64,000 nt of DNA from Shewanella sp. CG12_big_fil_rev_8_21_14_0_65_47_15 (GTDB lineage: Bacteria; Pseudomonadota; Gammaproteobacteria; Enterobacterales; Shewanellaceae): contig NZ_PFGL01000019.1 in assembly GCF_002783505.1 (NCBI RefSeq), positions 186,001 through 250,000 of the forward strand, read 5' to 3'. Both the position numbers and the translations under genes were made by a program. Positions 29,495 to 38,688 of the stretch are shown piece after piece. The notes below the pieces were generated by a model. That model ran no database searches. It saw nothing but the letters and a program-made list of their open reading frames with translations, and was not told the DNA's origin. Numbering within the stretch: the first letter of the stretch is position 1; each line of letters starts with the position of its first letter.

Positions 29495-32400
29495 TTAAGA
29501 TAACTGTTTAATTATCCGCTTTAGGGCAATGGCCTTCACCGGTTTACGTACAAAGCTAAACTGTGCGCTGCTGGTATGCTGGCGTACGGACTCAGAGGGA
29601 TCCGCCGAGCAAATAATACAGGCCGGACGCTGTAAGTTAAACAATGGATTGTCGAGCAGGCTTTGCACCAGATCCACCCCATTTTGATCATTATCCAAAT
29701 GGTAATCGGCAATGATCAGTTTTGGTTGCACCTGCTGCGCCAATTGCTGCTCGGCACTGGTTTTATCCCTTGCGGTGAGTACATGGCAGCCCCAGCCTAA
29801 CAACAAAGAGGAGATGGCTTTTAGCATCAACTCATCGTTATCTATGACTAACACGCTGATATTAAAGCTATCGCTAACAGACTCTTCTTCACTACGAAGT
29901 TTAACGACATTAGTTGGCTTTTTCAGGGCAGAGACTCGCGGCACTTCGACGCTAAAGCAGGTACCTCCACCCACCTCGGAATGCAGATAAATGTTTATGC
30001 CAAGCAACTTAGCGATTCGATCGCAAATAGCGAGCCCAAGGCCTAAACCGGGGATTTCCCGTGTCAGCTCTAGGCGTTCAAACTCCGCAAAAATTGCCTG
30101 CTGCTTATCTTTAGGTATCCCGGGGCCATTATCCCATACTTGAATAAGCAGGCTCTGCTCGAGCCGCCTCACGCCGAGCAGCACCTTAGGCACAAAGGCA
30201 GGCATCGAAGACTTAGGCAAAGCAGCGCTGGCATTCACTGGCAGCGATGTTTGCCGATTCAACGCCCCCGCTGGGGAATAATGGAACGCATTGGAGAGAA
30301 AGTTTTGAATAATGCGCCGCAGCAAACGCTGATCACTTTGCACTAAACAGGAGGAAAACTGATAGGAGAAATCTATCCCCTGCTCGGTTGATAATGCTTT
30401 AAATTCATTGACTAAGGTCGAGAGTAAATCATCCAGCGCAAACTGACTCAATTCGGTTTTAAGATTGCTGCTATCGAGGCGAGAAATTTCCACTAAGTCG
30501 GACAGTAGGCTCTCGACCACATTTAATGAGGCTTCGATATGGGTGGCTAAGTCCTTAAGCTCGGTGGAAGTGACCCGCTGTTTCAGCATTTCAGTAAATA
30601 GAGTTAAGGCATTAAAGGGCTGCATTAAATCGTGGCTCGCCGCCGCTAAAAAGCGCGTCTTGCTGCTGTTAGCAGCCTCGGCCTCGGCCTTAGCTTTAGC
30701 GAGTTCTCGGGTGCGGCTTTCGACGCGTTTTTCGAGGGTTTCATTGGCCAGTTGCAGGGCTTTTTCGGCCTGAATATGGGCGGTGATATCGGTAAAGGTA
30801 CTGACAAAACCACCACCCGGCATGGCCTGACCGCGGATCTCCAGCACTTTGCCATCGAGCATAGTACGCAGAAAATGATGCGGACTGCCACTACGCATAT
30901 GGGCGAGGCGCTTCTCCACCAGCTCATGGGCCTCATCCCCCACAATAATACCGCGCTCGATATTAAATCTAAGCAACGTCTCTATCGGTATGCCGGCTTT
31001 GACATAATTCTTTGGATAATCAAGTAATTCAATATAGCGTTTGTTCCATGCCACTAGGCGCATATCCGCATCGACCACACTGATGCCCTGCTCGATGTTT
31101 TCCACCCCAGATTGCAATAACTCGCGGTTAAACTCAAAGATCTGGTTTGCCTCATCGACAATGCTGACCACATCTTCTAAGGGCACTTGCTGCGAGCGTG
31201 ACGCGGCATTCATCACCATCCGCGTCGAGGCTGAGCCTAATATCCCCGACAACTTAAGACGGGTGTAATCCACCAGCTCCTCTCGGCGAGCGTGTAGCTG
31301 TAATTCTGAGCCTAAGGCTTTAGCGCGCACGAGCAAGGCATCGGCTTCTTCCTTATTGATAAAACGATGCAGCAGGCTGGCCAGATCCTCGACCGATAGG
31401 TGCCTTTCCAACGCTACCTGTTTGCGGTTAACAAACACATCGGCCTGTAGAACTTCGCCAACACTCTGATCTTTCATTAGGGAAATCAGTACAAAGCAAC
31501 CCATATTCACCAGCAGGCTATAAAACAGGCCATGGCTGATATTATCCAGTCCACTCAGACCAAAGAGCGCCGTCGGCGTTAACCATGGGATATGCCATAG
31601 CCCCTGCGTCACCCAAACCGCATCGGGGAAGGTTGCGGGCAGCAGCAAGGTATACAGCCAGACGAGACTGCCCATCAGCATGCCCCAAAATGCGCCTTGG
31701 GTCGTTGCCCTGCGCCAGTAAAGCGCGCCAACCGCAGCGGGGAAAAATTGCGACAACAGCACAAAAGACAACAGCCCAATACTGGCCAGGTGATTCTGCT
31801 GATCGATATAACGCTCGAACGCAAAGGCAGATAGCAGAATGGCCGCTATCGATATCCGCCTTAAATTCAACAATATTCCAGAGAGTTGCGGTGTTTGCTG
31901 CGAGCTGAACTTAGGTAATCTGAGCAGTAATGGGGTCAGGATTTCGGTCGAGATCATAGTGCTCAGTACAATCGCGGCCACAATCACCATGGCCGTTGCC
32001 GCAGCCAGCCCACCGATATAAACCAGAACCCCTAACCAAGCCTGCTGATAAAACAGCGGTAAGGTCAGCACATAGGTATCGGCATCGACACTGCCACCGG
32101 GGAAACTCAGTTGCCCCGCAAGGGCGATCGGCAATACAAAGGTATTAATCAGCAGCAAATAGAGGGGCACCATCCAACGGGCGGCTTTTAACTCCTTAGC
32201 ATGGTGATTTTCAATCATCATCATGTGGAATTCCTGCGGTAGGGCATAGATGGTAATAGCCCCCAGCAGAATTTGCGACAACACAGAATAGACCGAATTC
32301 CCCCCATTGCTTGGCGGTAAATCTTGGCCCTGGGTGAGTAAATCACTAAAGCCATCAAACACATAGAAAGTCGCAAAGATCCCTACTGTGGTGAGCGCAA

Positions 32401-33088
32401 ACAATTTAACGATAGAACTAAAGGCAATAGCTAACACTAGCCCTTGGTTGTGCTTACTCGCCGAAAGCTGGCGAGTACCGAATAGAATACTAAAAATAAT
32501 CAATACGATAGTAACGATAAAAGCGGTACTTATCCCAGATTGGAATGTCCCAGTTAACAGATCGAAACTGGTGCTGATGGCCCTTAACTGCAACGCGATA
32601 TAGGGAATAGTGCCAAATAAAGAGACCATGGCGACACTGGCGGCGATTTTGGGCGAGCGGTCGAAGCGGCAGGCAATAAAGTCAGCAATAGAGGTCAAGT
32701 TTTGGCTTTTGATGATCTGCAAGGTTCGCATCAGCATGGGCCACGCCAGTACTAGGCAAATAATCGAACCTATATAGATGGGTGCTAACCAAGCGCCCGT
32801 GGTAGCCGCCTGCCCAACCGTGCCATAAAAAGCCCATGAGGTGCAACAGACACCCAAGGACAAGCTATACACCCAAGGTCTTTTATGCCATTGCGCTCTT
32901 GCTTGATTCTGCCCCCATTGGGCGACAATAAACAGCACTGCCAAATAAGTAATCGAGATAACGCTGATCCACCAAGTGTCAATTGACAACCAAGCCAACA
33001 AGATATTCCCCAATAAAATGGTTTGTCCACCCTGCCAAACTACACTAGACAAACAAATTGTTAAATACTTGATAACGGTGCGGTGCAC
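29495..33088 (-). CDS. SSS-transporter/PAS/histidine kinase/receiver hybrid (CrbS-like)
   Basis: 1197 aa, inner membrane. Residues about 40-510 form a 13-helix sodium/solute-symporter (SSS) module; then a linker, a PAS domain (about 640-755, GISVVDADMRLVAWNKRYIE), a coiled coil, HisKA with phospho-acceptor His819 in AAASHDLMQPFNAL, a HATPase with NFLSNAFHYSPAG, DNGPGIP and GLGLGLAICDRI, and a receiver with Asp1128 in IIADYHLD. The ATPase N-box is followed by an insert of about 35 residues. Architecture equals CrbS/CbrA sensors, in which the SSS part senses or moves the ligand. The annotated start is GTG 33088 with no good Shine-Dalgarno; a start further in is possible. Confidence 0.9.
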   Translation of the reverse strand: MHRTVIKYLTICLSSVVWQGGQTILLGNILLAWLSIDTWWISVISITYLAVLFIVAQWGQNQARAQWHKRPWVYSLSLGVCCTSWAFYGTVGQAATTGAWLAPIYIGSIICLVLAWPMLMRTLQIIKSQNLTSIADFIACRFDRSPKIAASVAMVSLFGTIPYIALQLRAISTSFDLLTGTFQSGISTAFIVTIVLIIFSILFGTRQLSASKHNQGLVLAIAFSSIVKLFALTTVGIFATFYVFDGFSDLLTQGQDLPPSNGGNSVYSVLSQILLGAITIYALPQEFHMMMIENHHAKELKAARWMVPLYLLLINTFVLPIALAGQLSFPGGSVDADTYVLTLPLFYQQAWLGVLVYIGGLAAATAMVIVAAIVLSTMISTEILTPLLLRLPKFSSQQTPQLSGILLNLRRISIAAILLSAFAFERYIDQQNHLASIGLLSFVLLSQFFPAAVGALYWRRATTQGAFWGMLMGSLVWLYTLLLPATFPDAVWVTQGLWHIPWLTPTALFGLSGLDNISHGLFYSLLVNMGCFVLISLMKDQSVGEVLQADVFVNRKQVALERHLSVEDLASLLHRFINKEEADALLVRAKALGSELQLHARREELVDYTRLKLSGILGSASTRMVMNAASRSQQVPLEDVVSIVDEANQIFEFNRELLQSGVENIEQGISVVDADMRLVAWNKRYIELLDYPKNYVKAGIPIETLLRFNIERGIIVGDEAHELVEKRLAHMRSGSPHHFLRTMLDGKVLEIRGQAMPGGGFVSTFTDITAHIQAEKALQLANETLEKRVESRTRELAKAKAEAEAANSSKTRFLAAASHDLMQPFNALTLFTEMLKQRVTSTELKDLATHIEASLNVVESLLSDLVEISRLDSSNLKTELSQFALDDLLSTLVNEFKALSTEQGIDFSYQFSSCLVQSDQRLLRRIIQNFLSNAFHYSPAGALNRQTSLPVNASAALPKSSMPAFVPKVLLGVRRLEQSLLIQVWDNGPGIPKDKQQAIFAEFERLELTREIPGLGLGLAICDRIAKLLGINIYLHSEVGGGTCFSVEVPRVSALKKPTNVVKLRSEEESVSDSFNISVLVIDNDELMLKAISSLLLGWGCHVLTARDKTSAEQQLAQQVQPKLIIADYHLDNDQNGVDLVQSLLDNPLFNLQRPACIICSADPSESVRQHTSSAQFSFVRKPVKAIALKRIIKQLS

Positions 33089-33160
33089 TAAGGTAGTACT
33101 TATTTATCCCACGCCATCGGCTAACCTACGCCCATTGTTGACTCGAGGTTTTAAACAACT

Positions 33161-34333
33161 ATGCCGATAAAAATAACCCATAAATATCTAGTAGAAGGCT
33201 TGGTTTTTACCAGTTACGTATTATTTGCTATGGCATGGGTTGGCGGCACTGCGAGTATGAATCACATCATGGCTTCGATGCATATCGAGAGCTATGCCTC
33301 CGCCAGTTTAATCAGTGGTGCAGTAACCTTAGCGAAAATTGTCGGCACCTTTGGCGCGGCTTATCTCACCTTAAAGTGTGGGGTTAAGTATGCCTTTTTA
33401 GTCGCGGCATTGCTGATTGTGACTGGCATAATGACGCCCTACGCCCCTAACTATGAATTACTGCTGCTGAGTCGTTTCTTAATGGGACTCGGTGGCGCCT
33501 TTATGATCGTCTACTTTAACCCGATTGTAATGCACTGGTTCGCCCCCGAAGAGCGCCCGGTGATCAATGGCTTAAATGCCGTTGCCTTTAATGTGGGCAC
33601 GGCAATGGTGCTGTGGGGCATGCCGAGCATCAATGCCATTAGTGGCGGCTGGCAGCAAAGCCTGTTGCTCTTCTCATTGGTCAGTCTAGTGTTGGCCCTA
33701 CTGTGGTTACTGGTGCAGTTTGACCATGTTCAAAGCAGCAATAGCAGTAAGGCGAATGAGCAAGCCATTTACACTTATCTCGATGGTTTAAAGGACAGTT
33801 TTAACTGGGCCTACGCCTTAACTTACTCAGGATTATTGTCTTTTTACATTTGCCTATTCACTTTTTATCCCCAAGCGGGTATCAGCCAAAGTAAATGGGT
33901 GATTGGCTTTGGGATTATTGGCACCATAGCGGGCATTCTCTACAGCCGTAAACAGCCCCTACGACTGCCGATCATTCGCCTAAGCGGCCTGCTAATTTTC
34001 TTAACCGTGTTAGGGCTATCCTTTGGTAGCGTATCCTGGTTTCAAACCCTGTGTGCCATAGTCTTGGGCTTTTGTATCTTTTTACCCGTGACCGCCCTCA
34101 TCTCTATTCCCCATGAATTGCCTAAGATGACGAGTCAAAAAATCACGGTGATTTTCAGTTTGTTTTGGTCAATCAGCTATTTGATCTCCACCTTAGTGCT
34201 GTGGCTGTTTGGCAAGCTCGTGGATATTAACCAAGGCAGTTACTTCGCCTCCTTTGTGTTGATCACCCTGTTAAGCGCCACAGTGTTTGTTGGCAGCTAT
34301 TTCCTCCCAGAAACTGGACAAGCTAAGGAGTAA
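33161..34333 (+). CDS. MFS transporter
   Basis: 390 aa, 12 predicted transmembrane helices, with MFS A-like and helix-4 signatures (LLLLSRFLMGLGGAFMIVYF). Of the anion/cyanate or small-acid porter type by appearance; no substrate can be read from it. Transcribed divergently from the hybrid kinase, and its last codons contain the AAGGAG that serves the next gene two bases downstream, so it is cotranscribed and probably coupled with the esterase. In this context uptake of 3-hydroxybutyrate or its oligomers is a reasonable inference. Confidence 0.8.
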   Translation: MPIKITHKYLVEGLVFTSYVLFAMAWVGGTASMNHIMASMHIESYASASLISGAVTLAKIVGTFGAAYLTLKCGVKYAFLVAALLIVTGIMTPYAPNYELLLLSRFLMGLGGAFMIVYFNPIVMHWFAPEERPVINGLNAVAFNVGTAMVLWGMPSINAISGGWQQSLLLFSLVSLVLALLWLLVQFDHVQSSNSSKANEQAIYTYLDGLKDSFNWAYALTYSGLLSFYICLFTFYPQAGISQSKWVIGFGIIGTIAGILYSRKQPLRLPIIRLSGLLIFLTVLGLSFGSVSWFQTLCAIVLGFCIFLPVTALISIPHELPKMTSQKITVIFSLFWSISYLISTLVLWLFGKLVDINQGSYFASFVLITLLSATVFVGSYFLPETGQAKE

Positions 34334-34335
34334 GC

Positions 34336-35310
34336 ATGCAAGTCTCCCCCCGCGGTACCGCTTCAGCAAAACTGACGGATTTTCTGACGTTAGCGAACCA
34401 AAACATCGCCCTCGCTAAACAGCAAAATATTCAATATAGCCCGCAGTTGCTGCGGGAGAATCTGAATAAGCTCGCCGCGCTGATGAGTGCCAAACCAGAA
34501 GTAAGTTATATTGCCGATAAAGCCTGGCAACTTGGCGATAGGGAAATCGGCTGCCGTGTCTATAGCCCGGCGCCAACACAAGCCCTGCCCGTGGTGTTAC
34601 ATCTTCACGGCGGCGGCCATATGTGCGGCAGCGTAGAACTCTATGATCCTATCTGTCGACACCTTGCCAGTATCGGCCAGTGTGTCGTGATTAGCGTGGA
34701 ATATCGCCTCGCGCCCGAATATCCCTATCCTGCTGGGCTTGAGGACTGCGAATATGCCCTGCGTCACTATCAAAGCGTGCTCGATGGGGTACAGTATCAG
34801 GAAGGTGTAAACATTATGGGAGACAGTGCCGGCGGCGCGCTGTGCACCAGTCTCAGCCAACGTAGCTTAACGGACAGCACACTTAAGATAGCCAAGCAAA
34901 TCTTGGTTTACCCGAGTGTGGATTACACTATGGCAAGCGCCTCCTACCAGAGTAATGGCGCAGGCTTTTTACTCGAAACCCCAAGGGTACAATGGTACTT
35001 CGAGCAGTATTTTCAAGCGGCGGCCAATGATGCCAAGCTAGTTAAAGCGGCCTCACCATTGCATGGCGAAATAAACGCAAAGCTGCCGAGTACCTTGATT
35101 GTTACCGCAGGCTGCGATCCGCTGCGTGATGAAGGTATTGCCTATGCTAATGCCTTAAGCGCCGCAGGTGTGCAGGTTCTGCACCATCAATTTGAGAATA
35201 TGATCCACGCCTATATGCTACTGCAGGATTTAGTGACTGAAGAATGTCTGGCAACCTATCGGATGATTGCTATGTTTTTAGCAGAGTCTATTCCCGTCAC
35301 AGCTAAATAG
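34336..35310 (+). CDS. HSL-family alpha/beta hydrolase (esterase)
   Basis: 324 aa, no signal peptide, so cytoplasmic. Hormone-sensitive-lipase group: oxyanion motif HGGGH (91-95), nucleophile GDSAGG with Ser164, Asp in VTAGCDPLRDEG and His in FENMIHAY. AAGGAG lies just before the ATG within the preceding MFS gene's end. Joined to the carrier in an operon, it could cleave imported 3HB dimers or oligomers; other short acyl esters are equally possible. A strong terminator follows. Confidence 0.87.
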   Translation: MQVSPRGTASAKLTDFLTLANQNIALAKQQNIQYSPQLLRENLNKLAALMSAKPEVSYIADKAWQLGDREIGCRVYSPAPTQALPVVLHLHGGGHMCGSVELYDPICRHLASIGQCVVISVEYRLAPEYPYPAGLEDCEYALRHYQSVLDGVQYQEGVNIMGDSAGGALCTSLSQRSLTDSTLKIAKQILVYPSVDYTMASASYQSNGAGFLLETPRVQWYFEQYFQAAANDAKLVKAASPLHGEINAKLPSTLIVTAGCDPLRDEGIAYANALSAAGVQVLHHQFENMIHAYMLLQDLVTEECLATYRMIAMFLAESIPVTAK

Positions 35311-35340
35311 TTCACTCGCTAACACACTTACCCTCTATCA

Positions 35341-35384
35341 AAGCACCTACTGCAAAATACTTCCCCGTAGGTGCTTTATTTTTT
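35341..35384 (+). terminator. Terminator of the MFS-esterase operon
   Basis: Stem AAGCACCTAC (35341-35350) / GTAGGTGCTT (35367-35376), then TATTTTTTT. Confidence 0.92.
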
Positions 35385-35489
35385 TGATTAATAATACTGT
35401 TCTAGGGGCTTACCACTATCGAGTTCGTTTTGTCATTCAAGCCTGATAAAACGGTATGACTAAACTCACTTGCCCCACTAACGGGTAAC

Positions 35490-37541
35490 CTAATTAGGAC
35501 AACTGCCAACGACATAGTAATTCGCCGCGGTATTGGCAAGCACACTGCTATAGAAAGTGTTATAGAGTCCCATTAATTGGCCGGAACCCAGAGCGTAGGC
35601 ATAACCACCACTGGCTGTTGCTCGGCCGGCAACCACATGGGCATAGTTACTTGCAGTCACTTGGGTACATGTGTAAGTGTCGCCATTCGGTGTGGTATCG
35701 CAGGCATTACCTATACCATCACCATCGTTATCGGCCTGATCCGCATTGGCCACATTTGGGCAGTTATCGACACTGTCGTTAATACCATCATTGTCGGCAT
35801 CTACAGGCTCGGTTGTTCCGCCAGAACTACCAGAGCACGCCTGCTGCGGCCCTGCACAGCTTGTATTACCATCGGCCACCCACTGACATTGGGATGTGCC
35901 CACCGCATATTCACGCATAGTGAATTGACCCGTACCAAAGGCGAGATAACAGGCTGAATAACCCACGCCCCAAGTGATATGACCAAGATTAATGTGGGTG
36001 TTGTAATCCCCCGTCACGCCCGCATCGATAGTAAAGTTAATGCTATCTTGGCTGGAGAGTTGCGTGCTATCCATAGCAACCACGGTCGCAAGGTTTGCAC
36101 CACCCGGTAAACTGCAGCCCTGCGCCGAATATTGAGTGCCATTAATGCTCGCGCTGACTTGCTGACCAGAACTAAAACCAACGGTCACCGAGGCTAAATT
36201 TTGGTTTGCATCGACAACCGAGCCCGTCACCGACGCGCATTGGCCAGAGACACTCACCTGAATATTACTCAGCTGCGGCGCCACATTGGCTGGCTCAGGG
36301 CCGACACGCACCGTCAGTTCCAAAGGCACACTCACTGCCGCCAGATCATCACTCGCCTGTACGACAACCTTGTACAGACCATCACTTAAACTTTGGCTCG
36401 ATAACTGAAAACTGCCGTCGCTACCTAAGCTTGTGGTATTCACGCTGCCGATAAAGGTTTGAGCCGCACCATCGAGCAAATAAATACCCACAGTGACCTG
36501 TGCCACACTGCCGTCGCTATCGCTGGCAACCCCAGATATCGCCAGCACGCCTGCGCTATCCACGCCAGCCACATTGGCTAGGGTTGGCAAGGCATTGCGG
36601 TTCACCCTCATGTTGTTGTCGGCGAAGAATTCCCCCAGATAAGTGGCAAAGTTAATGCTATCGTCGGCCACATAATCCCCCGACGCGCCCGTTCCTCCAG
36701 ACCATGAATGATCTAGGCCGTCGAACCACAACATAGCCACACGTTTGTTGCTCCACAGGGTTTCCGATGCCGTGTGTCCCGCCCCCTCGGACAAGGCATT
36801 GGTGCCGCTTAACTTAGTCACCCCATAGACAGTGGCAAAACCATCGGCATTCTGCTGGTTATAGCAAGTGTTGACCGTGGTATCGGCCTTACCATGGCCA
36901 ATCACGGCTAACTGAGTTGCAAAATGACTCCTATAGCTGCCCGCATAGGATTCGCAGCGTGATTTAAAGGTCGATGTAGATACGGTTTCACAGGTTGAGA
37001 TCGCCCCATTCGAACTCGTCCCTATGCTTGGGCCCGCGCTCGATGCCACCCCAGCAAACACATCGGGCGCCACGCAGGCAGTTTGCATCGCCATTGCCGC
37101 TCCCGAGGAGAGACCCGCAATATAGACCTGAGTCGGGTCGATATGACGACTGGGATCGCCAGAGAGCGCATTAGCCAAATTAATCAGATTTTTATAATCC
37201 CCCGATGTCCGATTAATGGTGCCCTGCCAATAGGACCAACAGCTATAGCCCGCCTTATTCATCGCATCGGGTACGGCGATCACCATACCATGGGCTTCGG
37301 CGGCCTGTTCAAGGTTTGCCGTCAGATAATTGTTGATGGGTTGCACGCAACCATGCAGCACTAACATCAATGCTTTGCCATCGCCCACCTTAGACTCGGT
37401 ATCTGGGGTATAGATATGCACATTATTGAAACCACCAATGGCCACATTTTGTTGCCAACTTCCGGCGTACGTCAGGGAGGAAAAAAGCCCAATCACAAGG
37501 AGTAGAAATTGGGCGACGAGACACGATTTGTTCCATTTCAT
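35490..37541 (-). CDS. phaZ: Extracellular PHB depolymerase with linker, TSP3-like and two C-terminal binding-type modules
   Basis: 683 aa from ATG 37541 (AAGGTG six bases upstream; the longer frame begins at GTG 37550, and positions here count from that GTG). Signal peptide to about TYAGS. Catalytic domain about 31-310: HGCVQ (66-70), lipase box GLSSG with Ser148, Asp223 in HGKADTTVN, His281 in GLDHSWSGG. Then two beta-sandwich, cadherin/Fn3-like segments (320-510). Next come module HINLGHITWGVGYSACYLAF (519-538), a calcium-binding thrombospondin-type-3 run DADNDGINDSVDNC...DNDGDGIGNACD (584-618), and a related module YAHVVAGRATASGGYAYALG (636-655). This is a secreted polymer-degrading enzyme; poly-3-hydroxybutyrate fits best given the neighbours. 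It is co-directional with bdhA. Confidence 0.85.
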   Translation of the reverse strand: MKWNKSCLVAQFLLLVIGLFSSLTYAGSWQQNVAIGGFNNVHIYTPDTESKVGDGKALMLVLHGCVQPINNYLTANLEQAAEAHGMVIAVPDAMNKAGYSCWSYWQGTINRTSGDYKNLINLANALSGDPSRHIDPTQVYIAGLSSGAAMAMQTACVAPDVFAGVASSAGPSIGTSSNGAISTCETVSTSTFKSRCESYAGSYRSHFATQLAVIGHGKADTTVNTCYNQQNADGFATVYGVTKLSGTNALSEGAGHTASETLWSNKRVAMLWFDGLDHSWSGGTGASGDYVADDSINFATYLGEFFADNNMRVNRNALPTLANVAGVDSAGVLAISGVASDSDGSVAQVTVGIYLLDGAAQTFIGSVNTTSLGSDGSFQLSSQSLSDGLYKVVVQASDDLAAVSVPLELTVRVGPEPANVAPQLSNIQVSVSGQCASVTGSVVDANQNLASVTVGFSSGQQVSASINGTQYSAQGCSLPGGANLATVVAMDSTQLSSQDSINFTIDAGVTGDYNTHINLGHITWGVGYSACYLAFGTGQFTMREYAVGTSQCQWVADGNTSCAGPQQACSGSSGGTTEPVDADNDGINDSVDNCPNVANADQADNDGDGIGNACDTTPNGDTYTCTQVTASNYAHVVAGRATASGGYAYALGSGQLMGLYNTFYSSVLANTAANYYVVGSCPN

Positions 37542-37585
37542 TGTTATCACCTTTAAGGTTGTTTTTGTTTGAAAATAGACATCAA

Positions 37586-37596
37586 ACTAACCCTAG
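37586..37596 (-). promoter_or_regulatory. 11-bp element shared with the other depolymerase upstream region
   Basis: ACTAACCCTAG on the plus strand, 45 bases before the phaZ ATG; identical to 25153-25163 but in the opposite orientation relative to its gene. Confidence 0.35.
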
Positions 37597-37669
37597 GTGA
37601 ATCCCCAAAAAACGGATATGGGTCTTTAGAAGTAGAAGCTAATATAAAGCTAACCCACTGGTGGCAATA

Positions 37670-38470
37670 TTATTGCGCCGTCCAAGCTCCGTCCATTGCC
37701 AGCGATGCGCCCGTAATGCCCCGCGCCGCATTGCTACATAGAAACAGCACAAACTCGCCAATCTGCCGCGGATCGAGCATCTCAGGCAAAGGTTGTTTGG
37801 CTGTCACTAACTGATATTTAGCCTCGTCGTAACTTAAGCCCTTATTGCTGGCGATGGCTTCAATCTGCTTGTTGATCAGCGGCGTATCCACCCACCCAGG
37901 GCAAATAGCATTGACAGTAATCCCCTGCTCGGCGCATTCGATAGCGACCACTTTGGTTAAGCCGACGATCCCATGCTTGGCCGCACAATAGGCCGCTTTG
38001 TTAACCGAAGCCACTAAACCATGCACCGAGGCGATATTGATAATCCGGCCCCAACGCTTTTCGGCCATCGCAGGCACGGCTTGTTGAATGGTATGAAACG
38101 CGGAGGACAGGTTAATGGCAATAATGTCGTTCCATTTATCAATAGGGAAATGAGCGACATTTTCGGTGTGCTGGATGCCGGCGTTATTCACCAAAATATC
38201 AATACTGCCCAATGCCTTAACCCCCGCATCCATAAAAGCATGGATGCTCTCAGGATCCCGCAGATCGGCATTACTGAAGAAGGTGTGAATGTGATATTGC
38301 TTAACAAACTCAGCCGCGAGACGTTGTCCCTCAGCCTCTGGCATTAAGCCATGCAGGATCAGATGACAACCTTGCTCCGCCAACACATGGGCCGTCGCTA
38401 AGCCAATGCCACTGGTGGAGCCGGTGATCAGCCCCACTTTACCCTTTAACCCTGAGTGTTCAACCGCCAT
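37670..38470 (-). CDS. bdhA: 3-Hydroxybutyrate dehydrogenase
   Basis: NAD-dependent oxidation of 3-hydroxybutyrate to acetoacetate. 266 aa from ATG 38470 (GGGAG nine bases upstream); 26 further in-frame upstream codons are not conserved. Classical SDR: cofactor loop TGSTSGIGLA, NNAG (in ILVNNAGIQHTENV), catalytic Ser-Tyr-Lys in NIASVHGLVASVNKAAYCAAK. The 3HBDH-typical features HGL after the catalytic Ser and the C-terminal GASLAMDGAWTAQ are present. It lies upstream of phaZ on the same strand and divergent from the CoA-transferase genes, giving the next two steps of 3HB catabolism. Confidence 0.93.
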   Translation of the reverse strand: MAVEHSGLKGKVGLITGSTSGIGLATAHVLAEQGCHLILHGLMPEAEGQRLAAEFVKQYHIHTFFSNADLRDPESIHAFMDAGVKALGSIDILVNNAGIQHTENVAHFPIDKWNDIIAINLSSAFHTIQQAVPAMAEKRWGRIINIASVHGLVASVNKAAYCAAKHGIVGLTKVVAIECAEQGITVNAICPGWVDTPLINKQIEAIASNKGLSYDEAKYQLVTAKQPLPEMLDPRQIGEFVLFLCSNAARGITGASLAMDGAWTAQ

Positions 38471-38688
38471 ATTGCTTGTCTCCCGATGCTTTAAAATCCA
38501 GTCGCTGTCCTTTATCCATGCCTTGAACACAGGCATGGCGAGGCGCATATCCTTAATGCCCCAGACTCAATGCCATTAGAATATGGCAATTGGCCGCAGT
38601 TTTATTTGGCACCTTAGTACCATAGGAGCGCCCGAAAAATTGGGTAATAGTAAGCGCCACACTTTCAGCAAGCGTAAGAGAGCACTCC

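Noticed and set aside
28804-33088. Calling the pair CrbR/CrbS outright
   Set aside because: Architecture fits, but no acs gene is in the window and neighbours are 3HB genes, so only 'CrbS/R-like' is justified.
35577-35957. 126-codon plus-strand open frame opposite the phaZ 3' end
   Set aside because: Antisense to the TSP3-type repeats; the Ile/Gly/Cys-rich translation is typical of antisense repeats.
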